From: Deltaproteobacteria bacterium
GTDB lineage: Bacteria; Desulfobacterota; GWC2-55-46; JADFVP01
Reading direction: 5' to 3'
NCBI GenBank assembly: GCA_029262515.1
Contig: JAJCZH010000020.1
Span: 1 to 64,000 of the forward strand
DNA: 64,000 nt
Below, piece after piece: positions 44,601 through 51,579 of the stretch. Each line of letters opens with the position of its first letter. Position 1 is the stretch's first letter. The notes beneath the pieces were generated by a model. That model saw only the letters and a list, made by a program, of their open reading frames with translations. It was not told the DNA's origin and did no database searches. Both the position numbers and the translations under genes were made by a program.

Positions 44601-45962
44601 GCCCGCAGCGCAGACCTTGTTCATCTCAAAGTCAACTACCACCGCGTCCTGGAGAGCAATATACTTGGAGTCCTGCCCGCCGATCTCGAAGATGGTATCG
44701 ACCTCGGGGTCTATCTCGGCTGCCGCCGTCGCCTGCGCGGTTATTTCGTTGCGCACCACGTCGGCCCCTACAAAGTCACCGGAGAGGTAACGGCCTGAAC
44801 CTGTGGCGCCCACTCCTACCACGTTCACGAACTCGGCACACTCTTCGCCGACCTCGTCGAGCCCCTTGCGTATCGCCTCAATAGGACGGCCTGCGGTCGG
44901 CAGGTACCGTTTGCTTATAAGTTTATAGTCGGAATCCACGAGTATTACGTTGGTGGAGGTTGAACCGATATCGAGCCCGAGGTACGCGTCTACCTTTACG
45001 CCGGGCGTAAACTGGTAACCGGTGCTCGACTGTCCGAGAGAGGGGTGCTCGTCCGGACCTATGAGCTTGTCAAGAGAACGGGAATTGCTCTTGTCAGAAC
45101 TGATAAATTCCTGCAGCTCTTCTACGCCGCGAAACTCGCCGAGCCCCTTGCCCTTTTCTAGCGAGCTGAAGACCGCGCCGAGTGCCCCCATAGTGGCAAA
45201 ATGCTCGGATACGACAAAGTCTTTATCGTCGAGCTCAAGCACGTCCTTGAAGGCCTTCCTGACACCAGGGTTTGCCGCTACTCCGCCCTGGAACGCCACG
45301 GGAGCTATAAAGTCCTTACCCCGGCCTATCGTCGCCTTGAAGTTTCTGGCAACCGCGTAGCAGAGCCCAGCAACGATATCGTAATCCGGGGTTGCGACCT
45401 GCTGAAGGTGGATCATGTCACTCTTGGCAAAGACCGAACAACGACCGGCAACACGAGGCGGGTTCTTGCACTTGAGCGAAAGCTCGCCGAAACCCTCTAT
45501 GGTGAGGTCCATGCGTATGGCCTGCTGGTCGAGAAAACTTCCCGTACCTGCCGCGCAGACCGAGTTCATCTGGAAGTCTTCTATCCTTACCTTGCCGGAA
45601 TCCCCGTCAGGAGAGGTGAAGATCAGTTTTGCGTCCTGCCCGCCCATCTCTATAACGGTACGGACTTCGGGGTGATAGACCTCTATCGCCTTGGCCTGCG
45701 AGATTACCTCGTTCGTAAAGTGCGCGCCGATATACGGGGCTATCAACTTGCCGCCGGAACCTGTTGCGGAAACAAGCGCAATCGAATCCATGCCGTAACG
45801 CTCAATAGCATCTTTAAAGAACTTTACGGCAACTTCGAGCGGCTCGCCATGCGTTCTTATGTACTCCTCTTCTAAGATATTGCTCTCTTCGTCAAGCACT
45901 ACTACGTTAGCGCTAACCGAACCGATATCAATTCCGATGTATACTTTTTTTGTGCCTGCCAA
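41688..45962 (-). CDS. Tandem-ASKHA acyl-CoA dehydratase activase fused to DUF2229/dehydratase-like part
   Basis: 1424 aa, TTG start behind GGAGGTG. Domain 1 (about 5-265): YIGIDIGSVSANVVVLD, MGGQDAKLI and SVCAAGTGSFLDQQ. Domain 2 (about 330-590): YLGLDIGSTSTNVILVD, IGGQDSKYI and KVCAAGTGSFLEEQ. Both are BadF/HgdC-type ATPases with the double-Cys [4Fe-4S] bridge. Then a Cys-rich linker (FECTDCSNICEIRKV), DUF2229 (VIGVPRVLFMYEMFPFWKAFF) and a 2-hydroxyglutaryl-CoA dehydratase-like region (FGCGPDSMISHFY, GRECYPCILTTGD). Such giant fusions are known in anaerobes but their substrate is not. The usual partner dehydratase or benzoyl-CoA reductase subunits are absent here. A sigma70 promoter is about 270 bases upstream. 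Confidence 0.88.
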   Translation of the reverse strand: MAGTKKVYIGIDIGSVSANVVVLDEESNILEEEYIRTHGEPLEVAVKFFKDAIERYGMDSIALVSATGSGGKLIAPYIGAHFTNEVISQAKAIEVYHPEVRTVIEMGGQDAKLIFTSPDGDSGKVRIEDFQMNSVCAAGTGSFLDQQAIRMDLTIEGFGELSLKCKNPPRVAGRCSVFAKSDMIHLQQVATPDYDIVAGLCYAVARNFKATIGRGKDFIAPVAFQGGVAANPGVRKAFKDVLELDDKDFVVSEHFATMGALGAVFSSLEKGKGLGEFRGVEELQEFISSDKSNSRSLDKLIGPDEHPSLGQSSTGYQFTPGVKVDAYLGLDIGSTSTNVILVDSDYKLISKRYLPTAGRPIEAIRKGLDEVGEECAEFVNVVGVGATGSGRYLSGDFVGADVVRNEITAQATAAAEIDPEVDTIFEIGGQDSKYIALQDAVVVDFEMNKVCAAGTGSFLEEQAERLGISIKGEFSELALDCEAPPSMGERCTVFIESDMVHHQQKGVARDGLVAGLSYSIVQNYLNRVVGDRKIGNKIFFQGGTAANLGVVAAFEQVTGKKIHVPENHDVTGAIGAAMLAKKEMTAGATTRFKGFDVGKRKYTLDSFECTDCSNICEIRKVQVEGEEPLHYGGRCDKYETDANKKKENTLPDLYKEREKLLYSTYRGKVAGKDAPVIGVPRVLFMYEMFPFWKAFFDQVGYRMRMSSPTNKDIVKDGIEKIVTETCFPIKVTHGHIQELIEMGTDKIFIPSIINYRPAKSQNHSHFTVLCPYVQALPYYTNAAFDYEAHGIEVWSPVFHFNQTFANLKKEFVTFAAMLGVKKSKVDNALKVALKAWDDFNASLLKRGKEVVDSLAPEDTALVITGRSYNTMDSGINLELPQKLREMGTIAIPFDMLPIDDEIDEVLREDMYWKSGQRILATAKYIKDDPRLFSVYITNFGCGPDSMISHFYKEVSGGKPFLQLELDEHSADAGAITRCEAYLDSIKNIKGKKMKEQEKKGVLDRTGIRKKLYLPDMADGSHGIAAAFQAFGIDAKVMEMPNEESLKLGRRHTSGRECYPCILTTGDMVKTLKDEKFDPDNSAFFMPSGNGPCRFGQYNRYQRTVLDELGFDSVPIYAPDQDGTFYKELGMVDGNFARLAWWGILAADLLEKRLRETRPYEKIEGESDKVYWDSIRSVNDSIRKKKFPEAELKAAARAFSSIEVEGVGTRPIVGVVGEIYVRNNRFSNEDLVRKLEALGAEVRMPTVSEWIFYTNVTSRRKNWKRKLYGDFFRTTVENFFQHKDEKKMENIINVGMRSGHEPRVEDIMKKAENYIDESFEGEAVLSIGKSIDFIENGASGIVNAMPFTCMPGTVVNAVLKKLREDNNNIPYLNMVYEGNEDSNSSTRMEAFIHQAKDYMGRGVSRPPSVRKDVKGKSAPTDGARA

Positions 45963-46396
45963 CTTGCACCTCCAAAGGTTTCTCTTTATGTAACAACTGT
46001 AAGCTGCTTGCTGCTATTTTTATAAATATAGCCGACAATAAAATAGTAAAGCCGGCTTTGATCAGTGATTTAAAAGAGCATCAATGAAGTACCGGGATAA
46101 GGAACCGCCATTAAAGGCCGGTAGCTATCAGGACCTTCCGGGGTTCGGGTACTGTCAATTTTACTTGGGGGTAGAATAGGTACGATTCCGGGTTACTAAC
46201 TCCCCCTGAGAAAGCTTTTAAGATTTTATATTATCAGCGATTTCCGGTAAAAAGTCAACCAATGCGTAACAGAAGAAATAAATTAAGTATGCAAATAACT
46301 TACTATTTATAGGGATATAGGGCTATTGGCGAACAAAAGCAGGAAGATAGAAGAGAGCGGCAACGGCTCAGGCAGAGAATAAAAAGATCGATAAAG
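45963..46396. other. Leader and promoter region of the activase gene
   Basis: No ORF with a ribosome site. It holds the minus-strand promoter at 46230-46258 and a leader of about 260 bases. Confidence 0.5.
46230..46258 (-). promoter_or_regulatory. Sigma70-type promoter of the activase gene
   Basis: Minus strand TTGACT (46258-46253), 17-base spacer, GATAAT (46235-46230). Confidence 0.5.
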
Positions 46397-46433
46397 CGGA
46401 ACGGCTCCGCGCTAAAAGCGCGGAGCCGTTCCG
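46397..46433 (-). terminator. Terminator after the cytochrome c gene
   Basis: A perfect 17-base stem, CGGAACGGCTCCGCGCT with AGCGCGGAGCCGTTCCG, 3-base loop; the T tail on the minus strand is short (CTTTAT). Confidence 0.75.
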
Positions 46434-46472
46434 GTAAAACAGAAAGCATTCAACTGTACCGTTCAGAACCTC

Positions 46473-46799
46473 TTAGTGGGAGAGGGTCTTGAGGTAGTCA
46501 ACAAGGGCGTTGATGTCGCCGTCAGAGAGGCTCTGAGGGGGCATGCCGAGCGCGAAGTTCTTGTACATCTTCGCAGAACCGTTACGGCCCTTCTTGATTA
46601 CTGTAGCGATGTCAGCGGCTGAGCTGTCTTTGATCCATGCGTTGCCCTGAAAAGCTGGCGCCATTGCGGTACCCTTACCGTCCGGACCGTGGCAAGCAAG
46701 ACATTTCGATTTAAAAAGACCTGCACCGTTTGATGCCATTGCAGAGCCTGCGAAAGCGAGACTGAGTGCAACTACACCGATTCCAATAAATTTACGCAT
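46473..46799 (-). CDS. Small soluble cytochrome c, class I
   Basis: 108 aa with a signal peptide cut after SAMA. KCLACHGPDGKGT provides the single heme site near residue 34, and FALGMPPQSLSDGDINALVDYLKTL gives the axial Met and the C-terminal helix. About 88 residues when mature: the size of a periplasmic electron shuttle, a plausible acceptor for ACIII. AGGAGG before ATG, own promoter and terminator. Confidence 0.93.
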   Translation of the reverse strand: MRKFIGIGVVALSLAFAGSAMASNGAGLFKSKCLACHGPDGKGTAMAPAFQGNAWIKDSSAADIATVIKKGRNGSAKMYKNFALGMPPQSLSDGDINALVDYLKTLSH

Positions 46800-46834
46800 C
46801 TACTTCCTCCTTAATTAAGTGAAATTCAGCGCAC

Positions 46835-46864
46835 AAATTACAACCTATAGGGGGTCCTTGTCAA
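46835..46864 (-). promoter_or_regulatory. Sigma70-type promoter of the cytochrome c gene
   Basis: Minus strand TTGACA (46864-46859), 18-base spacer, TAATTT (46840-46835). Confidence 0.5.
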
Positions 46865-47004
46865 GTATTTTCTTCACTCGTGCGCCATCTATATAACAAG
46901 GCCGTACCTGGATATAAGAACTAATAGTAAAGTGTGTCTAAATATCATACCGTCTCATGCCAAAAAAAGCCAGAACGGAAAACGTTCCAACACAGGTTCC
47001 GGAT

Positions 47005-48453
47005 TTACGCCTTTGTGCTGCGCCCGAGTAACGTAGCGAGCGCATTGACCACAAAGAGCACCCCGCCGGTAACGGAAATTAACCCGCCGGCGGCCATAAT
47101 CACCATACCGATCAGGCGGCCTGCCTGCGCGAGATCCTGCTCCGTGCCGTAGGTCTTGCGCGCAGAGCCGTGCGAACCGGCGACATAGAGCCCAACCGCA
47201 AAGAGCAGCACGCCTGCAAAATAGACGTACGGCTGAAGCCTTGCGAGCCGAATGCTGTAAAGCCGCCGCCCGATACGCGGGGCCACGACATAAAAGAGAC
47301 CCATAAACGAGATGGTGACGGCACCTATTACAGAGTGGTAATGGGCCGGAATTATCGTATTGATGCCGCGTATCCTCGCGCCGATTATACCGCCGACAAT
47401 AAAGAGCGCCATTGAGAGCAGCGCCGCCGACCATGCCGGGCCTTTGCCCCGCCAGACGCGCCCCTTTACCATAGAGCCGCCTATAACGAGAACGAAGAGC
47501 ACCACGGAGACGACGTGGCCGAACTGCATCATCAACGTAAAACTCTCTTTATACCCGGCAGAAGAGGTATCGAAAAAGTAGTAAATGAATGGAGAGGGAA
47601 TAATAGAGAGCAGAAATAAAGAGTAGAGAACCTTTAAGACAAAAGAGGGTTCCGTGCTTAAGTCATCCTCTTTACAACACTCTTCAGAAGAAGGCAGCTC
47701 ATACGCGGTCGCGCCCCGTATGGCCGTAACAGAGAGCAGAAGCCAGGCCGTAACCATCGCTATGGTATTGGTAAACTGGAGTACGTGCCCGCCGCCCCAA
47801 AAGAGCCTCTCATAATCGATAACAACCTTGCCGGTAGAGTACTGCATATAACCGGAGAGCGCAAAGCAGAGAACAGCGACTAAAATTCCGATGCCGCCTA
47901 CCACCATGCCGAAGCTTTCTACCGGCAGCCCCTTTTTAACTTCAGCCTCTTTAACTTCCGGTCTCCGAAATAAGAGTCCCGCAAAGGAGTTGAGCACGGT
48001 TATAATCAAACCGAGAGCAAAGAGCAACATACCGGCAAAGAAGACTCCGCTCTGCAAAACCGGTACGTAGTTAGCGAGCACGGCCGGGCCGAGCGCAAAG
48101 GCGGCCGAGATGACGACCAGCAAAACACCAACGGAAGAGATACCGAGGGCTACAAAGCCGGAGGTCTTACAAAAGAGCGCGCGCCCGGTGCAAAAGGTCG
48201 AAGTATAGACGAGCAGAAAACCCTCGAAGGCGAGAAACCAGATAACAAAAGCTAAAACAACGTGGCCGACGAGTCCGACGTAGATATAGTCTCGCCCGAG
48301 CGGCAGCAACTCCCCTATGTACGGGGTTCTTGCAAGCGCTATAAGCAGGGCGAAGAGCCCGGCAAAACCGAGCGACAGGACGGAGAGCAGCAGCCAGCCG
48401 TATATCAACCTTGCCGCAGAGCCCGAAGATATCTCTTTTTTAATGGTATCCAT
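47005..48453 (-). CDS. Heme-copper oxidase superfamily subunit I-like protein
   Basis: I start at ATG 48453 (482 aa); the track start at 48492 is TTG without a ribosome site. About 12-14 membrane helices. His in VGLVGHVVLAFVIWF (H64) and in IPAHYHSVIGAVT (H371, H373) match the low-spin heme and high-spin heme ligands. FWGGGHVLQFTNT (H223) matches the first CuB His position. The adjacent His-His pair of CuB is not seen; the nearest equivalent is MMQFGHVVS with one His. So the active site may lack a full CuB centre. No subunit II gene is adjacent. Could be a NorB-like or quinol-linked relative; catalytic role unknown. Confidence 0.7.
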   Translation of the reverse strand: MDTIKKEISSGSAARLIYGWLLLSVLSLGFAGLFALLIALARTPYIGELLPLGRDYIYVGLVGHVVLAFVIWFLAFEGFLLVYTSTFCTGRALFCKTSGFVALGISSVGVLLVVISAAFALGPAVLANYVPVLQSGVFFAGMLLFALGLIITVLNSFAGLLFRRPEVKEAEVKKGLPVESFGMVVGGIGILVAVLCFALSGYMQYSTGKVVIDYERLFWGGGHVLQFTNTIAMVTAWLLLSVTAIRGATAYELPSSEECCKEDDLSTEPSFVLKVLYSLFLLSIIPSPFIYYFFDTSSAGYKESFTLMMQFGHVVSVVLFVLVIGGSMVKGRVWRGKGPAWSAALLSMALFIVGGIIGARIRGINTIIPAHYHSVIGAVTISFMGLFYVVAPRIGRRLYSIRLARLQPYVYFAGVLLFAVGLYVAGSHGSARKTYGTEQDLAQAGRLIGMVIMAAGGLISVTGGVLFVVNALATLLGRSTKA

Positions 48454-48586
48454 AGCAGTCAAACATGTAGCAGATAGGACTTCAAAAAACAAGGCTTAAC
48501 ACCCTAAAAGCCCATCCATCCTCCAGCCGCTGACACGCCGCAGGCCGTAATGCACCCCAACTTGATTGAAATCATTGATTCACATC

Positions 48587-48614
48587 TTGCATCTATTATA
48601 TTTTAATATATAAT
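48587..48614 (+). promoter_or_regulatory. Sigma70-type promoter of the nfu gene
   Basis: TTGCAT, 16-base spacer, perfect TATAAT at 48609; leader of about 27 bases. Confidence 0.55.
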
Positions 48615-48646
48615 AGAAAGAAAACATCTTTCAAAGGAGTGTACAC

Positions 48647-48877
48647 ATGTTCAAAGACAGAGTTGAAGAGGCATTACAGGGTATTAGGCCAGCACTACAG
48701 GCAGATGGTGGAGACGTCTCTTTAGTAGATGTAGACGAAGAGAAGGGTGTCGTGAGGGTACAGATGCAGGGGGCTTGTTCAGGCTGCCCAAGTGCGCAGG
48801 TCACACTCGCAATGGGTATCGAGCGCGCCATAAAAGAGGCCGTACCTGAAGTAAAAGAGGTTCTTTCCATTAACTAG
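48647..48877 (+). CDS. NifU-like Fe-S scaffold/carrier (Nfu domain)
   Basis: 76 aa, AAAGGAG before ATG. A minimal Nfu domain: VEEALQGIRPALQADGGDVSLVDVDEE and QMQGACSGCPSAQVTLAMGIERAIKEAVPEV, with the CSGC (CxxC) pair that binds a [4Fe-4S] cluster between two monomers. Delivers clusters to apoproteins. First gene of an Fe-S-themed plus-strand set that ends with mrp; its own terminator follows. Confidence 0.94.
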   Translation: MFKDRVEEALQGIRPALQADGGDVSLVDVDEEKGVVRVQMQGACSGCPSAQVTLAMGIERAIKEAVPEVKEVLSIN

Positions 48878-48885
48878 TTGCTGTT

Positions 48886-48919
48886 GCCCCCGCCGGCAGC
48901 ATGGCGGGGGCGGCTTTTT
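48886..48919 (+). terminator. Terminator after nfu
   Basis: GCCCCCGCC pairs with GGCGGGGGC, then GGCTTTTT. Confidence 0.88.
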
Positions 48920-48932
48920 GGATTTCCGGTTC

Positions 48933-49144
48933 GACCAGCTTCTGGCCTTACTCCTGACAAGTAATTCAGGAGTCTGTTCCATTCTGCAAAACATTGTACC
49001 TGAGAGAGTATCGGTTTTCGCTCTGCCAAAGAGGGTACCGATTCCGTTGCCTGCTGGAAACGACCAAAAATACCGGTACGGTTATATGCCACTGTGGTTT
49101 TAAAATGAAGCCGAACCCTTTCTCGTTACACCTGGGTTCGGCTT
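48933..49144 (+). ncRNA. Possible structured RNA or small transcript, unidentified
   Basis: Between the nfu terminator and the ferredoxin gene lie consecutive hairpins: CCAG/CTGG, ACTCCTGA/TCAGGAGT (48950-48973), ATCGGT/ACCGAT (49010-49042), and a strong AAGCCGAACCC/GGGTTCGGCTT stem (49108-49144) that would work as a terminator or attenuator. Neither strand shows a convincing gene. A small RNA or a cis-acting leader for the ferredoxin gene is possible; no known riboswitch class was recognised. Confidence 0.25.
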
Positions 49145-49196
49145 TAATGCTTCGGCTGCAACCGTAAACAGCATAATCTCTATGAGGAATAAGAGC

Positions 49197-49376
49197 ATGT
49201 CTTTTTATATACTGGACGAGTGCGTAGCATGCGGCGTCTGCCTGCCGGAATGCCCTGAAGGGGCGATCTCGGAAGGCGAGCCGTTCACCATAGACCCGCA
49301 GCTCTGTACCGAGTGCGGAGCCTGCGCCGAGGTCTGCCCTGTGGACGTATGCCAACCAGACCCCGACTCGGAGTAA
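49197..49376 (+). CDS. 2[4Fe-4S] ferredoxin
   Basis: Start at ATG 49197 (59 aa) with GAGG 9 bases upstream. Two clusters: CVACGVCLPECP and CTECGACAEVCP, the bacterial clostridial-type pattern, both with C-x2-C-x2-C-x3-C-P. Cytosolic one-electron carrier. It sits between the nfu gene and the small oxidase-like gene. Confidence 0.93.
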   Translation: MSFYILDECVACGVCLPECPEGAISEGEPFTIDPQLCTECGACAEVCPVDVCQPDPDSE

Positions 49377-49428
49377 GAGAACCCGAAACAGACAGAGCAC
49401 AGAGGGTTTAATCAGAAAAGGATAAAAC

Positions 49429-49851
49429 ATGAGCCGTATTACCGTAAATTTCATAAAGTGCGCTATAATCTACTTCATATTCGCCATGCTGCTGGGGCTT
49501 CACATGAGCGCAGGCGGTCCAAAGTACCCGTACCTCCAGATCCACACCCACTTCAACCTTCTCGGTTGGATGTCGATGATGATCTACGGTGTCGGTTACC
49601 ATATACTGCCCCGCTTTTCGGGCAAACCGCTCTGGAAAGAGAGCCTCGCCACAGCCCATATCTGGCTCGCCAATATCGGCCTGCTCGGCATGGCATTGGG
49701 CTGGTTGATCCAGTCAACCCCGGTGCACCTGTTCTTCAGCGCGGTAGAGGGGCTCTCTATGATCTTCTTTGCGGTAAATATGTTCAAGACCATACGCGCT
49801 GTCGATCCGCCGAAACCGGCGGCGGCAAAACCGGCAGCAGCCAAGAAGTGA
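49429..49851 (+). CDS. Short heme-copper-oxidase-like membrane protein
   Basis: 140 aa, four predicted membrane helices and a Lys/Pro/Ala tail (PPKPAAAKPAAAKK). IHTHFNLLGWMSMMIYGVGYHILPRF is the low-spin heme helix pattern of NorB/cbb3-type subunit I, with several His, and ATAHIWLANIGLLGMALGW follows. As a stand-alone four-helix protein it may bind one heme b. Similar short proteins are often annotated as oxidase subunit I or NnrS-like and travel with ScdA/DUF542 genes, as here. Role in NO or O2 response is inference. Confidence 0.65.
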   Translation: MSRITVNFIKCAIIYFIFAMLLGLHMSAGGPKYPYLQIHTHFNLLGWMSMMIYGVGYHILPRFSGKPLWKESLATAHIWLANIGLLGMALGWLIQSTPVHLFFSAVEGLSMIFFAVNMFKTIRAVDPPKPAAAKPAAAKK

Positions 49852-49875
49852 AGATATAATTAAGTTGAGTCAGAC

Positions 49876-50085
49876 ATGAGCAAGATAGAGATAACGGACG
49901 ACATGGTAATAGCCACTGTCATGAACAAGTACCCGGCAACGGTAAAGGTCTTTCGTAAATACCTCGGCAAGGGGTGCCGCGACTGTCCGGGTTCGAATAA
50001 CGAAGATATCGCATTCGGTTCGATGATGCATAACGTGGAACTCGAAACTCTGATCGATGCGTTAAACAAAGCCGTAAACAGATAA
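49876..50085 (+). CDS. DUF1858 domain protein
   Basis: 69 aa. ITDDMVIATVMNKYPATVKVFRKYLGKGCRDCPG: the DUF1858 pattern in which a CxxC (CRDC) follows a helix near residue 35. Predicted cytosolic. The fold is shared with the ScdA N-terminal domain encoded next, suggesting a joint metal or NO-sensing role (inference). Confidence 0.8.
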   Translation: MSKIEITDDMVIATVMNKYPATVKVFRKYLGKGCRDCPGSNNEDIAFGSMMHNVELETLIDALNKAVNR

Positions 50086-50089
50086 ACGG

Positions 50090-50290
50090 GTGGATAATAT
50101 GACAGAGCAGAAGATAACGAAAGAAACAATAGTAAACGACTGTATCCGCGACTTTCCGAAGACCATAGGGGTCTTCACGGAGTTCAACATAGACTCTTGC
50201 TGCGGCGGGGCCGTTAGCATTGAGGACGCCGCCGTACGCGACGGAGCGAACGTAGATGCGATGCTCGCCGAGCTCAACGCCCGGGCCTGA
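50090..50290 (+). CDS. DUF542/ScdA-N domain protein
   Basis: 66 aa. ETIVNDCIRDFPKTIGVFTEFNIDSCCGGAVSIEDAA is the N-terminal domain of ScdA/YtfE/RIC di-iron proteins that repair Fe-S clusters after nitrosative damage; the CCGG is the hallmark. The C-terminal hemerythrin-like di-iron part is absent, so this is a solo domain. Four bases after the DUF1858 gene. Confidence 0.85.
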   Translation: MDNMTEQKITKETIVNDCIRDFPKTIGVFTEFNIDSCCGGAVSIEDAAVRDGANVDAMLAELNARA

Positions 50291-50358
50291 ACCCCGTTTT
50301 TTTTTGCTACAATAACAAACTGCAAACCAACCCAGATGACAGAGGGAGGATATATAAA

Positions 50359-51429
50359 TTGGCACAGATAACCGAAACCCAGGTCCTCGACGCCCTTTCA
50401 AAGGTCATGGACCCGGAGTTGAACAAGGATCTCGTCTCGCTTAACATGATCCGCGACATACTTATAGAAGAGAACAACGTCCGTTTCAGCCTTATTCTCA
50501 CCACAAGCGCCTGTCCGCTCAAGAAAGAGATAGAGGAGAGCGCCCGCACCGCGGTAGAGACTATCGAAGGGATCGGCACGGTTTTGGTCGATGTCGGCGC
50601 AGAGGTACCTAAAGCGAAAGGCCTGCCCGACAAGCAGCCGATACCTGGCATTAAGAATATCATTGCGGTTGCAAGCGGCAAGGGAGGGGTAGGCAAATCT
50701 ACCATAGCGGTAAACCTCGCCCTTTCGCTCTCTAAAAGCGGCGCCAGCGTCGGCATACTCGACGCCGACGTCTTCGGCCCGAGCGTACCGATGATGATGG
50801 GCGTACACGAACAGCCCCAGTCTACCGATGACGAGAAGATCATCCCGATCGAAGCCCACGGCATCAAGATCATGTCGGTCGGTTTCATGCTCGACGAAGA
50901 GACTCCGCTGGTCTGGCGCGGCCCGCTCGTCATGCAGCTGGTAAAACAGTTTCTAATCGGGGTCGAATGGGGTGAACTCGACTACCTAGTCATAGACCTG
51001 CCTCCGGGCACAGGAGACGTTCAGCTTACGCTCGTTCAGACGGTACCCGTAACAGGGGCAGTAATAGTAACTACCCCGCAGGATATTGCGCTTCTCGATG
51101 CGCGCCGGGCTATTAAGATGTTCGGCGAGGTAAAGGTTCCGGTTCTCGGAATAGTCGAGAACATGAGCTTCTTCGTCTGCCCGCACTGCAATGAAAAGAC
51201 CGAGATATTCAGCCACGGCGGAGGAAAGAAGACGAGTGAAAGGTACGGCGTGCCGCTTCTCGGCCACATACCGCTCGACCCGACCATACGAGAAGGCGGA
51301 GACGCGGGGAAACCGGTTGTGCTCTCAGAGCCCGACTCCCCGCAGACGCTGGCCATACAGAAGGTCACGGGCCACGTTGCCGCGCAGATAAGCATCTTCG
51401 ACCTCAAGGACACGCCTCAAGAGGTTTAA
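50359..51429 (+). CDS. Mrp/ApbC Fe-S cluster carrier ATPase
   Basis: 356 aa, TTG start behind GGGAGGA. N-terminal DUF59/MIP18 domain (VLDALSKVMDPELNKDLVSLNMI), then the MinD-like ATPase with deviant Walker A ASGKGGVGKSTIAVNLA, LDADVFGPSVP and DLPPGTGDVQLTL, and the CPHC cluster-binding pair near residue 274. Receives and transfers [4Fe-4S] clusters. Last gene of the plus-strand set, followed by a very long palindromic terminator. Confidence 0.95.
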   Translation: MAQITETQVLDALSKVMDPELNKDLVSLNMIRDILIEENNVRFSLILTTSACPLKKEIEESARTAVETIEGIGTVLVDVGAEVPKAKGLPDKQPIPGIKNIIAVASGKGGVGKSTIAVNLALSLSKSGASVGILDADVFGPSVPMMMGVHEQPQSTDDEKIIPIEAHGIKIMSVGFMLDEETPLVWRGPLVMQLVKQFLIGVEWGELDYLVIDLPPGTGDVQLTLVQTVPVTGAVIVTTPQDIALLDARRAIKMFGEVKVPVLGIVENMSFFVCPHCNEKTEIFSHGGGKKTSERYGVPLLGHIPLDPTIREGGDAGKPVVLSEPDSPQTLAIQKVTGHVAAQISIFDLKDTPQEV

Positions 51430-51458
51430 GACCGGATGCAATAGAGATATAGAAACAA

Positions 51459-51502
51459 GTAAGAGCCCCCCTTCGGCTTTAAAGCCGAAGGGGGGCTCTT
51501 AC
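51459..51502. terminator. 44-base perfect palindromic bidirectional terminator
   Basis: GTAAGAGCCCCCCTTCGGC continues as TTTAAA and its exact reverse complement, with no mismatch over 22 base pairs. Serves mrp on the plus strand and, probably, the 51580-52767 gene on the minus strand. Confidence 0.9.
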
Positions 51503-51579
51503 TTCAGAAACAATCCATGAGATTAATAAGACTGAAGAGTTCGCAGAACAGAACTTGATGGATTTTCAGGCCCATAGGT

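Noticed and set aside
48918-49103. 61-aa ORF after nfu and its minus-strand counterpart (48874-49092)
   Set aside because: TTG start without a ribosome site; it overlaps strong hairpins. Listed instead as a possible structured RNA.
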